From contig JAFUNM010000046.1 of the NCBI GenBank assembly GCA_017482195.1, positions 65,931 to 124,013 of the forward strand: 58,083 bases of DNA, in the 5' to 3' direction. Source of the DNA: Clostridia bacterium. GTDB taxonomy: Bacteria > Bacillota > Clostridia > Oscillospirales > QAKW01. The translations under genes were made by a program, and so were the position numbers. Positions 1 through 10,418 of this stretch are shown here, piece by piece. Below the pieces are notes generated by a model. The model was not told the origin of the DNA. It did no database searches and worked only from the letters and a program-made list of their open reading frames with translations. Position 1 is the first letter of the stretch; every line of letters begins with the position of its first letter.

Positions 1-709
1 CCACCTTCTGGCCGTTCATGATCTCTTCCACAAAGCCCTCCATCTTACCTACAGACTGCTGCTGGCGGACAAAATAGCGGGCGCTGTTTCCTCCCACCTT
101 TTTGGTCACAAAGGTCATGGCAATGACACCCAAAAAGACCAGAAGAGTCATCCAGACGCTGTAATAAAGCATAATAGAAACCACCATCACGATCACGACC
201 ATGGCGGTGATCATGTTAGGCAAACTCTGAGAGACCAACTGACGGAGGGTGTCGATATCATTGGTATAATAGCTCATGATATCGCCGGTATGATTGGAAT
301 CAAAATAGCGGATGGGCAGCTTCTGCATGCCCTTGAACATCCGCTGACGCATTTTATTGAGAAACCCTTGGGTCACAATAGCCATCAGGCGATTATAGGT
401 AAAAGAACAAGTCAAAGACACTGCATAGATGCAAAGCAGGGTAACGGCAATTTGGACAATACCGCCGAAAACACTTTCCAAAGCGGCGGCCGGAGCAGTC
501 CCGCCGGCAATCGCTGCCAGTGCCTGCTCAATGAGAGTCACTGTTCTGCCCATGAAGATCGCGGGCATGGTACTGGAGACAGCGGTGATCAGCAGACAGA
601 CTACCACCACGGTAAGATGGACGGGATAGTCTTTAAATAATTGCCGAATCACCCGCATCAGAGTACCCTTAGGAACTTTTATGGGGGGACGCATATTATT
701 CTTCGCCAT
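1..709 (-). CDS. ABC exporter, membrane + ATPase subunit (partial, 3' end outside window)
   Basis: Only the first 236 codons are present; the gene runs off the low-coordinate edge. They encode the transmembrane half of a type IV ABC exporter, with several hydrophobic segments and the family's intracellular loop motif (FDSNHTGDIMSYYTNDID). The nucleotide-binding domain would lie outside the window. The start is the ATG at 709, preceded by GGGAGGTG six bases upstream, and it overlaps the end of the preceding ABC gene by 14 bp. Tight overlap with a second exporter half whose ATPase site is degenerate suggests the two form a heterodimeric multidrug-type exporter in which this subunit carries the consensus catalytic site. 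That last point cannot be checked here because the ATPase domain is missing. Substrate unknown. Confidence 0.88.
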   Translation of the reverse strand, partial: MAKNNMRPPIKVPKGTLMRVIRQLFKDYPVHLTVVVVCLLITAVSSTMPAIFMGRTVTLIEQALAAIAGGTAPAAALESVFGGIVQIAVTLLCIYAVSLTCSFTYNRLMAIVTQGFLNKMRQRMFKGMQKLPIRYFDSNHTGDIMSYYTNDIDTLRQLVSQSLPNMITAMVVIVMVVSIMLYYSVWMTLLVFLGVIAMTFVTKKVGGNSARYFVRQQQSVGKMEGFVEEIMNGQKV

Positions 710-2444
710 CTTCTGCACCTCCCTTATTCTGAGAAGTATAAACCTCTTGATAGATCGCATTGCGGGCAAGCAATTCCGCATGAGTGCCCACATCGTCGAT
801 CCGTCCGCCGTGCATCACAATGATCTGATCGGCATCCTCCACCGAGGAGATCCGCTGTGCAATGATCAGCTTAGTGGTGCCGGGGATCTCTTCCCGGAAG
901 GCCTTGCGGATCATAGCATCGGTATGAGTATCCACCGCACTGGTAGAATCATCCAAAATCAATACCTTAGGTTTTTTCAAAAGTGCTCTTGCAATACAAA
1001 GGCGCTGTTTCTGACCGCCGGAGACATTGGTGCCGCCCTGATCGATATGGGTATCATAGCCGTCGGGGAACTGAGAAATAAAATCATGGGCACAGGCCAG
1101 CTTGCAGGCATGGATCAGTTCCTCATCGGTAGCCTCAAGATTGCCCCAGCGAAGGTTTTCCTTGATGGTACCGGCAAAGAGGACATTCTTCTGCAGCACC
1201 ACAGCGACCTGGTTTCGCAGGGTCTCTACATCATATTCCCTTACATCCACACCGCCCACCTTAACGCTGCCTTCGGAAACATCATACAGACGGGAGATCA
1301 GCTGAATGAGCGTAGTCTTAGAGCTTCCGGTACCGCCGATGATCCCGACAGTCTGACCGGATCGGATATGCAGATTAATCTCCTGCAGAGCATACTGCTC
1401 CGCCTTCTTGGAGTATTTAAAGCTGACGTTTTCAAAATCCAGAGAACCGTCGGCCACCTCATAACGAGGATTTTCAGGATTTACGATATCGCTGCCCTCG
1501 TCCAGTACTTCCACGATACGGCGGGCTGATTCGGCAGACATGGTAAGCATCACAAAGATCATCGAAAGCATCATCAGGCTCATTAAGATCTGCATACCAT
1601 AAGTAAGCAGGGCCGACAGCTGACCCACAGTAAGGGCAGTGCTGTTGGAAGAAATGACCAGCTGGGAGCCAAAGAAGATGACCACCAGCATGACGATATG
1701 CAGGCAAAACTGCATCAGGGGGTTATTGAGCGCCAGAATCTTTTCAGCGCGGGTAAAATCGGCAGCCACATCCTCGGAAGCGGCAGCAAACTTCTCCCCT
1801 TCCCGCTCTTCTCTTACAAAAGCCTTAACCACACGCATTCCCTGAATGTTTTCCTGAACGGAATTATTGAGGTTGTCGTATTTACGGAACACCTTACGGA
1901 AAATAGGCATGGCCTTGCGGGCGATCATCAAAAGACCAAAGGCCAGGATCGGCATCACCACTACAAAGACCCAGGCCATCTTTCCGCCCATATAAAAGGC
2001 CATGATGAAGGAAAAGATCATCATAAAAGGGGAACGGAAGGCGGTGCGCACCAGCATCATATAGGCCATCTGTACATTGGCCACATCGGTGGTAAGACGG
2101 GTCACCAGGCTGGAGGTAGAGAACTTATCGATATTACTGAAGGAAAAGCGCTGCACATTATAGAACAGATCTTTTCTTAAATTTTTTGCAAAGCCGCAGG
2201 AGGCGGTGGCACAAAAATGACCCGCCAAGGCTCCGCAGGTCAGGGACAGGACTGCCATCAACACCAGAAGCAGGGCGTAGCGCAAAAGCACATTCATATC
2301 GCAATTGCCCTGGATCTCATTGACCAGTTCGGCAGTCATAAAGGGAAGGATGCATTCCAAAACGACCTCCAGCATCACGATGACCGGTGACAAAATGGAG
2401 GCGGTCTTATATTCCCGAATGCATCCTGCAAGACGTTTTAGCAT
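696..2444 (-). CDS. ABC exporter, membrane + ATPase subunit with degenerate catalytic site
   Basis: 582-residue half-transporter with an N-terminal six-helix membrane domain (about residues 10-310) and a C-terminal nucleotide-binding domain. The Walker A is IIGGTGSSKTT, with Ser where the last Gly before Lys is usual. The signature is VSGGQKQR and the Walker B is VLILDDSTS, with Asp in place of the catalytic Glu. This is the pattern of the non-consensus partner of a heterodimeric exporter, as known for the TM287/288 type. The start at 2444 is chosen over an upstream ATG at 2462 because GGGAGGT lies seven bases before 2444, while 2462 has no ribosome binding site. It is the first gene of its operon, driven by the promoter at 2483-2511, and overlaps the next exporter gene. 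Substrate unknown. Confidence 0.9.
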   Translation of the reverse strand: MLKRLAGCIREYKTASILSPVIVMLEVVLECILPFMTAELVNEIQGNCDMNVLLRYALLLVLMAVLSLTCGALAGHFCATASCGFAKNLRKDLFYNVQRFSFSNIDKFSTSSLVTRLTTDVANVQMAYMMLVRTAFRSPFMMIFSFIMAFYMGGKMAWVFVVVMPILAFGLLMIARKAMPIFRKVFRKYDNLNNSVQENIQGMRVVKAFVREEREGEKFAAASEDVAADFTRAEKILALNNPLMQFCLHIVMLVVIFFGSQLVISSNSTALTVGQLSALLTYGMQILMSLMMLSMIFVMLTMSAESARRIVEVLDEGSDIVNPENPRYEVADGSLDFENVSFKYSKKAEQYALQEINLHIRSGQTVGIIGGTGSSKTTLIQLISRLYDVSEGSVKVGGVDVREYDVETLRNQVAVVLQKNVLFAGTIKENLRWGNLEATDEELIHACKLACAHDFISQFPDGYDTHIDQGGTNVSGGQKQRLCIARALLKKPKVLILDDSTSAVDTHTDAMIRKAFREEIPGTTKLIIAQRISSVEDADQIIVMHGGRIDDVGTHAELLARNAIYQEVYTSQNKGGAEDGEE

Positions 2445-2482
2445 TAAGGGACCTCCCAACATAACAGATTTTTAACTGTATT

Positions 2483-2511
2483 ATTTTAACAGATATATTT
2501 TAAAAGGTCAA
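2483..2511 (-). promoter_or_regulatory. Sigma-A-type promoter for the ABC exporter pair
   Basis: Read on the minus strand: -35 TTGACC (2506-2511), a 17-base spacer and -10 TAAAAT (2483-2488). The predicted transcript starts about 30 bases before the start codon. The AACAGAT word occurs at 2463-2469 and 2488-2494, and ACAG/CTGT half-sites flank the expected transcription start, which could be an operator. That part is speculative. Confidence 0.7.
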
Positions 2512-2563
2512 TCTATCGAAAACCAAAAACCTCTCAAAACTCCGTAAACTTTTTGTGAACAAT

Positions 2564-2602
2564 AATAAAGAGAACCCGAAGCTATGCTTCGGGTTCTCTT
2601 TA

Positions 2603-2604
<2 letters not shown>
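2564..2604 (-). terminator. Intrinsic terminator after the beta-helix lipoprotein gene
   Basis: Perfect 19-bp stem (2564-2582 with 2586-2604) and a 3-base loop, followed on the minus strand by TATTG and an AT-rich tract. The stem's outer bases overlap the TAA stop codon of the 2603-4414 gene, so termination occurs immediately after translation ends. Confidence 0.85.
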
Positions 2605-4410
<1,806 letters not shown>

Positions 4411-4414
<4 letters not shown>

Positions 4415-5889
4415 TCTTCACACACCTTCGGTAAACGGAGCCAAAAACGGACACCGCTTTGTTCATTGAGTGCACCGCAACTGCCCCCATGGGCCGTCAC
4501 GATGGTCTTTACAATATATAACCCCAGCCCCACATTGTTCTGCTCATTGCGGGTACGGGCCTCATCGGCCTTATAAAAGCTGTCCCAAATCTTATGGATC
4601 TTTTCTTCGGGGATAGGAACACCGTCATTATAGACCGAGAGGAAGAGGCCGTCCTCCCCTCTTGCCAGCATCACCGCGATCCGTCCTTTGGGGACGGTGT
4701 GGTTATCGGCATTTTGCAAAATATTCAGCACCGCCCGCTCCAGATATTCGGGATCCGCATCTACCATAAGACCGGGGGCAACGACCGTATCCACGGTAAA
4801 CCCCTTTTTTTCCAGTAAGGGCCTCTCCCGATCCATCAACTCCTTAAGCCACTCACTCAAAGAGAACCGTTCTTTTTTCAGTTCCTTGATGCCGTTTTCC
4901 AAAGCGGAAACATCCAGCATGGAGCGAATCATTTCACTCATGACCGCCGTTTCCTCGATGATCACATCATAGCAGGTCTCCGGGTCGATCCCCTCAGTAT
5001 GCTCCTTGAGCATCTCGGCATAACCGCCCAAAACGGCCAGGGGACTCTTTAGGTCATGGGATACATTGGCCACAAAGGAACGGCGCATCTCCTCTTCTTT
5101 TGCAAGACGCTCATTGTCCTCGGCCAGCTGGCGGTTTTTGGCCATCAGCTCATCAATAAAGGACTTCAACTGAACACTCATGGTATTGATGCTGACCGCA
5201 AGATCGGCGATCTCAGCAGTAGAGCTATCCTCTTCGCCACAATGGGCAAAATCCAGCGCCGCCACCTGCTTTGCGGTATTGCTGACGGCAATGATCGGCT
5301 TAGAAAAACGGGCGGCATAAAGATAGGCAGCCACACAGCCTGCCATTGCCACGATCGCCGCAATGATCAGAATCAGCTGCTGCAATACCGAAACGGTGGC
5401 AGAGATCGCTGCCACAGGTGATTCGATGGACACATAGCGGACCCCTGCATCGGTATGAAGGATCCCCCGTATCGTCAACAGTTCTTCCTCATTGCGGCCC
5501 AGTCGCTCTACCTGAGGATCATCGGAATAGTCCCCCTCATGACGCATCATTTCTCCATCAGGGCGGCCGGGCTGGAAATTCCCCTGAAAGCCATCAAAAC
5601 CCTCTGCCATCTTTCGTCCGGAGGTATAGAGAAGGGTGCCGTCCTCCTTAAAGATCTCCACCTGAACGGATTTTTCCTCTTCGTAGGCGGCGGTAAGCCG
5701 GCTCAGTTCCTCTGCATCGTCGGAATACATCGTCTCCAACGACTGATAAAGATTTTGAATAGCGGTTTTCTGCCGATGGATCATAAAAGGCTCGGCCAGA
5801 AACAAAGTGGCGGTCAGGAGTGCACCGATCAGGGCCACGATAATGATCGCCACCAGCCATGTCATTTTTACTTTAATGGAATATTTCAT
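4411..5889 (-). CDS. Two-component sensor histidine kinase
   Basis: 492-residue membrane kinase. The first membrane helix is at about residues 10-32, followed by an extracytoplasmic sensor region of about 130 residues rich in Arg, Glu and Asp, then a second helix (about 166-190), a HAMP linker, a HisKA domain with the phospho-acceptor His278 in NVSHDLKSP, and a HATPase domain with an N box (ILQNADNHT) and a G2 box (VGLGLYIVK). Its start overlaps the response-regulator stop by ATGA and its own stop overlaps the lipoprotein start in the same way, so regulator, kinase and lipoprotein form one translation-coupled block. The signal sensed is unknown. Location inside the VTC/DUF4956 cluster suggests it senses the envelope state served by those proteins, which is inference. 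Confidence 0.93.
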
Positions 5890-6578
5890 GCTTCCGGGCC
5901 GTCGAAAAGATAGCCTCTGCCGTGAACGGTACGGATAAAGGCACCGGCCTCTTTCAGCTTGGCTCGCAGCTGCTTGATATGGGTATCTACCGTACGGGGA
6001 TCGCCCTCATAATCGTAGTTCCAAATGGCATTAAGGATCTGATTGCGGGAAAGAACCTCCCGGGGGTTGGTCATCAGATAGGTCAGCAGATCAAATTCTT
6101 TTTGGGTGAGGATCACAGTCTCCCCGCTCAGCTTCATACATTTACTCTTAAGCATCAGCTCGATGGGACCGCAAGTAACGGTCTGGTTCTGAGCCTTCAC
6201 CGAGCAGCGGCGCAGCACCGATTCAATACGGGCCAGCAGCACGGTGGGCGAAAAGGGCTTGCTGATATAATCATCGGCTCCGCACTTAAAGCCTTTAAGC
6301 TGATCGTATTCCTGATCCTTGGCGGTGACCATGATCACGGGAACCAGCGTGCTGTCCCGCAGTTCTTCCAAAACCTCAAAACCGTCCCGCCCCGGCATCA
6401 TCACATCCAAAAGGATCAGGTCGATCTTATTGGTGTTGGCATAGTAAAGATCCAGCGCCTTCTCTCCATCCTCTGCCTCCATGACCTGGTAGCCGTGCCC
6501 CTTCAGGTAGGTGACCAGCATCTGGCGGATCCGTCGATCATCGTCGGCAACCATAATAGTAAATTCACTTTGATTCAT
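5886..6578 (-). CDS. OmpR/PhoB-family response regulator
   Basis: 230-residue regulator with an N-terminal receiver domain (acidic pocket ADDD at residues 11-14, phospho-acceptor Asp58 in LLDVMMPG, Lys in VTAKD) and a C-terminal winged-helix DNA-binding domain (TQKEFDLLTYL, then VDTHIKQLRAKL). The start is taken at the ATG at 6578 because AAAGGGG lies about eight bases upstream; an in-frame ATG nine bases earlier is too close to that site. It pairs with the adjacent kinase by overlap. Likely targets include its own cluster, but no operator was identified. Confidence 0.93.
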   Translation of the reverse strand: MNQSEFTIMVADDDRRIRQMLVTYLKGHGYQVMEAEDGEKALDLYYANTNKIDLILLDVMMPGRDGFEVLEELRDSTLVPVIMVTAKDQEYDQLKGFKCGADDYISKPFSPTVLLARIESVLRRCSVKAQNQTVTCGPIELMLKSKCMKLSGETVILTQKEFDLLTYLMTNPREVLSRNQILNAIWNYDYEGDPRTVDTHIKQLRAKLKEAGAFIRTVHGRGYLFDGPEA

Positions 6579-6603
6579 TTTCTGCATCCCCTTTCTTTAA
6601 AAA

Positions 6604-7269
6604 TTATAATGTTTCTTTTTCCGGAACCGCTGCAATCAGGGAAACGGTCAAATTACCGTTGCGACAGCGGATAGCGTCCAGCATTTCCTTTTCCTTGGCG
6701 GGATCCTTGATCCGTACCCGGTAGGTCAGCTGATAAAGGCTGCCCATATTGGTGGTCTTAGTACGAACCAACCGATGATGGGCGGTATATTGCTTGAAGA
6801 GATCCTCGAAGGCTGTCATATAATCCACATCCTCAGCGATCAGAATCTTTAAGTGCTTCTCCTGCACTCTTTGGGAGAAAAGCACCTTACAGGCAATGAA
6901 AAAGACGGCCATCATCAATGCTGTGAAGGCGGTTGCAAATGCAACATATCCCATTCCGTTGGTGAGACCTACGGCCATAGCCAAAAAGATAATACAGATC
7001 TCCTGCGCCGAGCCCTGGGCCGAACGGAAGCGCACTAAGCTGAAGGCTCCTGCCACCGCCACACCGGCACCCAAGTTCCCGTTTACCATCATAATAACAC
7101 ATTGCACCAAAGCAGGCAACAATAAAAGTGCCACCAAAAAATGGCTGGTGCAATCCTTATTGGTCAACTTATAAACCAAAGCGATAAGGCAACCCAGAAG
7201 CAGGGAAGCTGCAGTACAGATTGCTACGGAGGAACCCGTCATGGTCGTTCCTAAAATACTTTCGAGCAT
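6604..7269 (-). CDS. DUF4956-family membrane protein
   Basis: 221-residue protein with four or so hydrophobic helices in the first 125 residues and a soluble C-terminal domain of about 85 residues (RVRIKDPAKEKEMLDAI near the end). This arrangement and the conserved stretch GAFSLVRFRSAQGSAQEI identify DUF4956. Members are commonly encoded beside VTC-domain polyphosphate polymerase-like proteins and CotH or beta-helix secreted proteins, as here. It overlaps the VTC gene by 19 bp. Biochemical function is unknown; a membrane partner or channel-like role for the VTC protein is an inference from genomic linkage only. Confidence 0.85.
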   Translation of the reverse strand: MLESILGTTMTGSSVAICTAASLLLGCLIALVYKLTNKDCTSHFLVALLLLPALVQCVIMMVNGNLGAGVAVAGAFSLVRFRSAQGSAQEICIIFLAMAVGLTNGMGYVAFATAFTALMMAVFFIACKVLFSQRVQEKHLKILIAEDVDYMTAFEDLFKQYTAHHRLVRTKTTNMGSLYQLTYRVRIKDPAKEKEMLDAIRCRNGNLTVSLIAAVPEKETL

Positions 7270-7952
7270 TGTAACATATTCTCCTTCTCATAAATTTTCC
7301 CGTATTTGGAAAAAGAAACGGGATAGATTTTTAAATCCGTTAAAATATCTGAGAGCCAGATAGGCATCCCCTCATTGACCTTCAGTTCCAGAAGATGCTG
7401 CTCCATAGGATAAAGGGTACAACCCTCGTCCCCCAAGGTGAGATCCAAACGATTCCAGCGGTATCGGATATTTTCATCGAAGGTGATCCGCACCTCATGG
7501 TCATCCTTCGCGTAATAGGCCACCCGATCATAGGCCAGATAGATACGGGGGCGCAGATTCTGGCGCTTACGCTCATAATCCAACTCTCGAAAGGTCTGAC
7601 TGTCGGGCAGGGGGCTCCCTTCGGCGAGGTATTCCTCCATGGCACGGCAGGTGGTAACGATCCGCCGCTTATAACCCACATGATCAAATTTCTTTTTCAG
7701 TTCCCAGAAAATCGGATCGTCGGGGGCAGGAGTACCGTAGGCCCGCAGACGCATTTTCTCTTTGAAGGGCGGTTTCTCCATAGAACGGCGGATGCTGTCA
7801 AAGCTATCGTTATCAAAATAGAGATTGGCAAGGGTATACCGACCGTATTCATCCTCCTCTACAAAAGGTGTGATCCGCTCTATAAATTGTTCTTTTTGCG
7901 TTTCGGTCAGCAGGTACTTCTTTTCCAGCCGCCGAAAGATCATCTTCGCCAA
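7251..7952 (-). CDS. VTC-domain protein (polyphosphate polymerase-like)
   Basis: 233-residue soluble protein made of one VTC domain, the tunnel-fold catalytic domain of the yeast vacuolar transporter chaperone that makes polyphosphate from ATP. Visible family features are FRRLEKKYLL near the N-terminus, the basic strand KMRLRAYG, the FWELKKK strand with the conserved E-x-K pattern, YDRVAYY, and the C-terminal E-L-K strand (LLELKVNEG). The start is TTG at 7952, with GAGGTG seven bases upstream; the first ATG is 16 bases from that site. It is first in its operon, behind an extended -10 promoter. Whether the bacterial protein makes polyphosphate or another phosphate-containing product cannot be told from sequence. 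Confidence 0.85.
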   Translation of the reverse strand: MAKMIFRRLEKKYLLTETQKEQFIERITPFVEEDEYGRYTLANLYFDNDSFDSIRRSMEKPPFKEKMRLRAYGTPAPDDPIFWELKKKFDHVGYKRRIVTTCRAMEEYLAEGSPLPDSQTFRELDYERKRQNLRPRIYLAYDRVAYYAKDDHEVRITFDENIRYRWNRLDLTLGDEGCTLYPMEQHLLELKVNEGMPIWLSDILTDLKIYPVSFSKYGKIYEKENMLQCSKVF

Positions 7953-7977
7953 AGATCTTCACCTCGATTCCATCGTC

Positions 7978-7986
7978 ATTATAGCA
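7978..7986 (-). promoter_or_regulatory. Extended -10 promoter for the VTC/DUF4956/two-component operon
   Basis: Minus strand TGCTATAAT: perfect -10 with the extended TGn element (7978-7986). No good -35 at 17 bases; TTCACA lies 20 bases upstream. A weak -35 may mean activator dependence, possibly by the response regulator encoded downstream (inference). Confidence 0.6.
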
Positions 7987-8015
7987 GGGGTTTGTGTTAT
8001 TTTTGTGAAGAAAAT

Positions 8016-8051
8016 AAAAAAGAACGAAATCATTCGATTCCGTTCTTTTTT
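8016..8051. terminator. Bidirectional intrinsic terminator ending the nusA operon
   Basis: Stem of 11 bp: AAAAAAGAACG (8016-8026) with CGTTCTTTTTT (8041-8051), T-rich on both strands. It overlaps the last codons of the ABC exporter gene, whose stop is at 8030-8032. It separates the nusA operon from the VTC operon. Confidence 0.8.
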
Positions 8052-9907
8052 CTGTTTTCATAATCATCCAGGGCATAGCGGAACTGCGTCTCATAAAGCT
8101 GACGGTAAACACCGTTTTGCTCCACCAGATCGGCGTGTTTGCCCCGCTCCGCGATCTTTCCATGATCTAAGACCAGGATCTCATCGGCTGCCAGGATCGT
8201 GGTCAGACGGTGAGCGATGACAATGGAGGTGCGACCCTGCAGCAGGGGGCGGATGGCTTCCTGAATCAGACTCTCGGAAATGGAGTCCAGCGACGAGGTA
8301 GCCTCATCCAAAATCAGCACCTTTGGATTTTTTAAAATTGCCCGTGCGATGGAAATCCGCTGCTTTTCACCGCCGGAGAGCTTAAAGCCGCGGTTGCCCA
8401 CCTGGGTATCGTAGCCTTCCGGCAATGTCATGATGAAATCATGGATATTGGCGTCCTTACAGGCTCGGATCAGTTCTTCCTCGGTGGCATCCCATTTGGC
8501 ATACAAGAGGTTTGCCCGCACCGTATCATTAAACAGATAGGTCTCCTGGGTCACCATGCCGATCTGTTTCCGAAGGGCGGTGAGATCCCAACTGCGAACA
8601 TCCACACCGTCTAAGGCAACACTCCCCTCCTCCACATCGAAGAGACGGGGAATCAAATTGACCAGAGTGGATTTTCCGCTGCCGCTGGAGCCCACGATGG
8701 CAATGGTCTTGCCTCCGTCCGCACGGAAGGAGACCTGCTGCAGCAATTCTTTTTCATTGGAGTAGGCGAAGGTGACCTGTTCAAAGGCCACATCGCCCCG
8801 CACATGTTCGGGCTGATAGCCGTTTTCGGGGGCTTCCACATCGGGTTTTAAATCGAAATATTCAAAGATACGGCTAAACAGCGCCATGGAGCGCATAACA
8901 TCCGACTGGATATTCAGCAGCTGATCCACCGGATGATAGAGTTTATTGACGAGGGTAACCATAATCGTGACATCGCCGACGGTGAGATCGGTATTGCCCA
9001 TTCGATACATGATCAGCCCGGCGGCCACATAGATCAGCAGCGGACCCATATTCCGAAGAATATTCAAAGTGCGCCAGAACCACAGACCCACCAGCCGCTC
9101 CTTGATGGCCAGCTTGGCAGCTTTGAGATTTACCGTTCGGTAAGCCTCGTATTCCTTTTGCTCATTGGTGAAGAGCTTGACCAGCAGCTGACCGCTGACG
9201 CTCAAGGATTCATGTAAGATCTGGTTGGACTGATCCCGCTGTTTTTGAGTCTCGTCGGCAATAGCCCAACGCTTTTTGCCCACCGCACGTGTGGGAAGTA
9301 CGCAGAAAGGTACCATGGCCACACCCACGAACGCCAGGATCCAGTTTTCCCGAAAAAGGGTGATCAGCACGATGATCACGGTAGCTACATTGCTGAATAA
9401 ATTTAAAAAGGTATGGGTGATCACCGACTGCACACCGCCGATATCCTCGGTCATACGGGTGATGATATCTCCCTGATAATTGGAGGTAAAGAACCGATGG
9501 CCCATCTTCTGCAGATGGGCATACATCTTATTCCGCATATCATATGTAATAAACTGACCGATCCAGGTGGTAAGCATGGTCTCCCCCGCAGAGATCAGGT
9601 TGGAAAGGATCAAAACCAAAAGGGACAGCATCGCCAACTTGATTAAAAGAGGAACATCTCCACCGTAGAGACCGGCATCGATCATCTTACCGGTGAGGAT
9701 GGAAGGAACCACACCCAAAAGTCCTGCAGCGGTAATGCAAAGAAGCACCAGCAGGAACTTCCATTTATAAGGGGCCATCCAGGAAAGGATCCGCTTGACA
9801 AAAGGCCAGGTCAGCTTGGGCAGCTTCTTTTTTTCCTCGGGAGTCAGCTCCCGATGGGGCCCGCGGCGAAATCCGCCGCCGGGAGGCGGAGGAGGGGGCA
9901 TTGCCAT
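8030..9907 (-). CDS. ABC exporter, fused membrane + ATPase subunit (consensus sites)
   Basis: 625-residue half-transporter of the MsbA/BmrA type. A low-complexity N-terminus (MAMPPPPPPGGG) precedes the membrane domain (about 40-345) and a nucleotide-binding domain with canonical Walker A (VGSSGSGKST), signature (LSGGEKQR) and Walker B (VLILDEATSSLD), so both sites of a homodimer should be active. It is the last gene of the operon that begins at rimP, five bases after a small lipoprotein gene, and ends in the terminator at 8016-8051. The two lipoproteins just upstream could be its accessory or cargo-trafficking partners, but nothing in the sequence proves that. Substrate unknown. Confidence 0.92.
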   Translation of the reverse strand: MAMPPPPPPGGGFRRGPHRELTPEEKKKLPKLTWPFVKRILSWMAPYKWKFLLVLLCITAAGLLGVVPSILTGKMIDAGLYGGDVPLLIKLAMLSLLVLILSNLISAGETMLTTWIGQFITYDMRNKMYAHLQKMGHRFFTSNYQGDIITRMTEDIGGVQSVITHTFLNLFSNVATVIIVLITLFRENWILAFVGVAMVPFCVLPTRAVGKKRWAIADETQKQRDQSNQILHESLSVSGQLLVKLFTNEQKEYEAYRTVNLKAAKLAIKERLVGLWFWRTLNILRNMGPLLIYVAAGLIMYRMGNTDLTVGDVTIMVTLVNKLYHPVDQLLNIQSDVMRSMALFSRIFEYFDLKPDVEAPENGYQPEHVRGDVAFEQVTFAYSNEKELLQQVSFRADGGKTIAIVGSSGSGKSTLVNLIPRLFDVEEGSVALDGVDVRSWDLTALRKQIGMVTQETYLFNDTVRANLLYAKWDATEEELIRACKDANIHDFIMTLPEGYDTQVGNRGFKLSGGEKQRISIARAILKNPKVLILDEATSSLDSISESLIQEAIRPLLQGRTSIVIAHRLTTILAADEILVLDHGKIAERGKHADLVEQNGVYRQLYETQFRYALDDYENRKKNGIE

Positions 9908-9912
9908 TTAAA

Positions 9913-10413
9913 TCACTCCTTCAGTTCGGAGACCAGCAGCTGCCGGTCGATCAAAAAATTATAAAGAGCAGTATTGCCCCGGGGATCGGCAAGATCTCCG
10001 AAGGGATCGGAAAAGCAAAGCTCGAAATCCTTCTCGCCCACATCCCGGATATAAACGCCTGCGTTGTTCTCGCTAAAGCCGCCGGAATAAAGGAGCTGTT
10101 TCCCGAGAACCAGCACAAAAGCATCGCCGCTTGCGGTCTGGAACAGAACGCTGCCGTCAACGGTGCTGTTCTTTACATTCACATTTTTCAGCCGGACAAT
10201 ATGGTCGCTCCAAAGCCAACCCTCCAGCTCTGCGCCGGTGAAGGCAACACGGCCTTTTTCCTTTGCAGCGGAAAGCATAGCACTTTCGGTCATATCAGCG
10301 TTAAAATCCGCTTTTTTGAGTACATAAAAGGTCAGATCCTCCGACTTTGCTTTACAGCCGGAGAAGACCAGCAGCATCAAGGCCGCCAGGAACCCTGCAA
10401 TCGTTCGTTTCAT
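9913..10413 (-). CDS. Small lipoprotein of unknown function
   Basis: 166 residues. The signal peptide (MKRTIAGFLAALMLLVFSGC) ends in a lipobox with Cys20, so the product is predicted to be anchored on the outer face of the membrane. The mature part has mixed alpha/beta composition with no repeat or catalytic motif I recognise; LLYSGGFSENNAGVYIRDVG is a likely conserved core. GAGGT sits seven bases before the start, within the last codons of the upstream lipoprotein gene, and the gene lies five bases ahead of the ABC exporter. The position suggests a role with that exporter or with the 340-residue lipoprotein. Function unknown. Confidence 0.75.
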   Translation of the reverse strand: MKRTIAGFLAALMLLVFSGCKAKSEDLTFYVLKKADFNADMTESAMLSAAKEKGRVAFTGAELEGWLWSDHIVRLKNVNVKNSTVDGSVLFQTASGDAFVLVLGKQLLYSGGFSENNAGVYIRDVGEKDFELCFSDPFGDLADPRGNTALYNFLIDRQLLVSELKE

Positions 10414-10418
10414 TCCGC

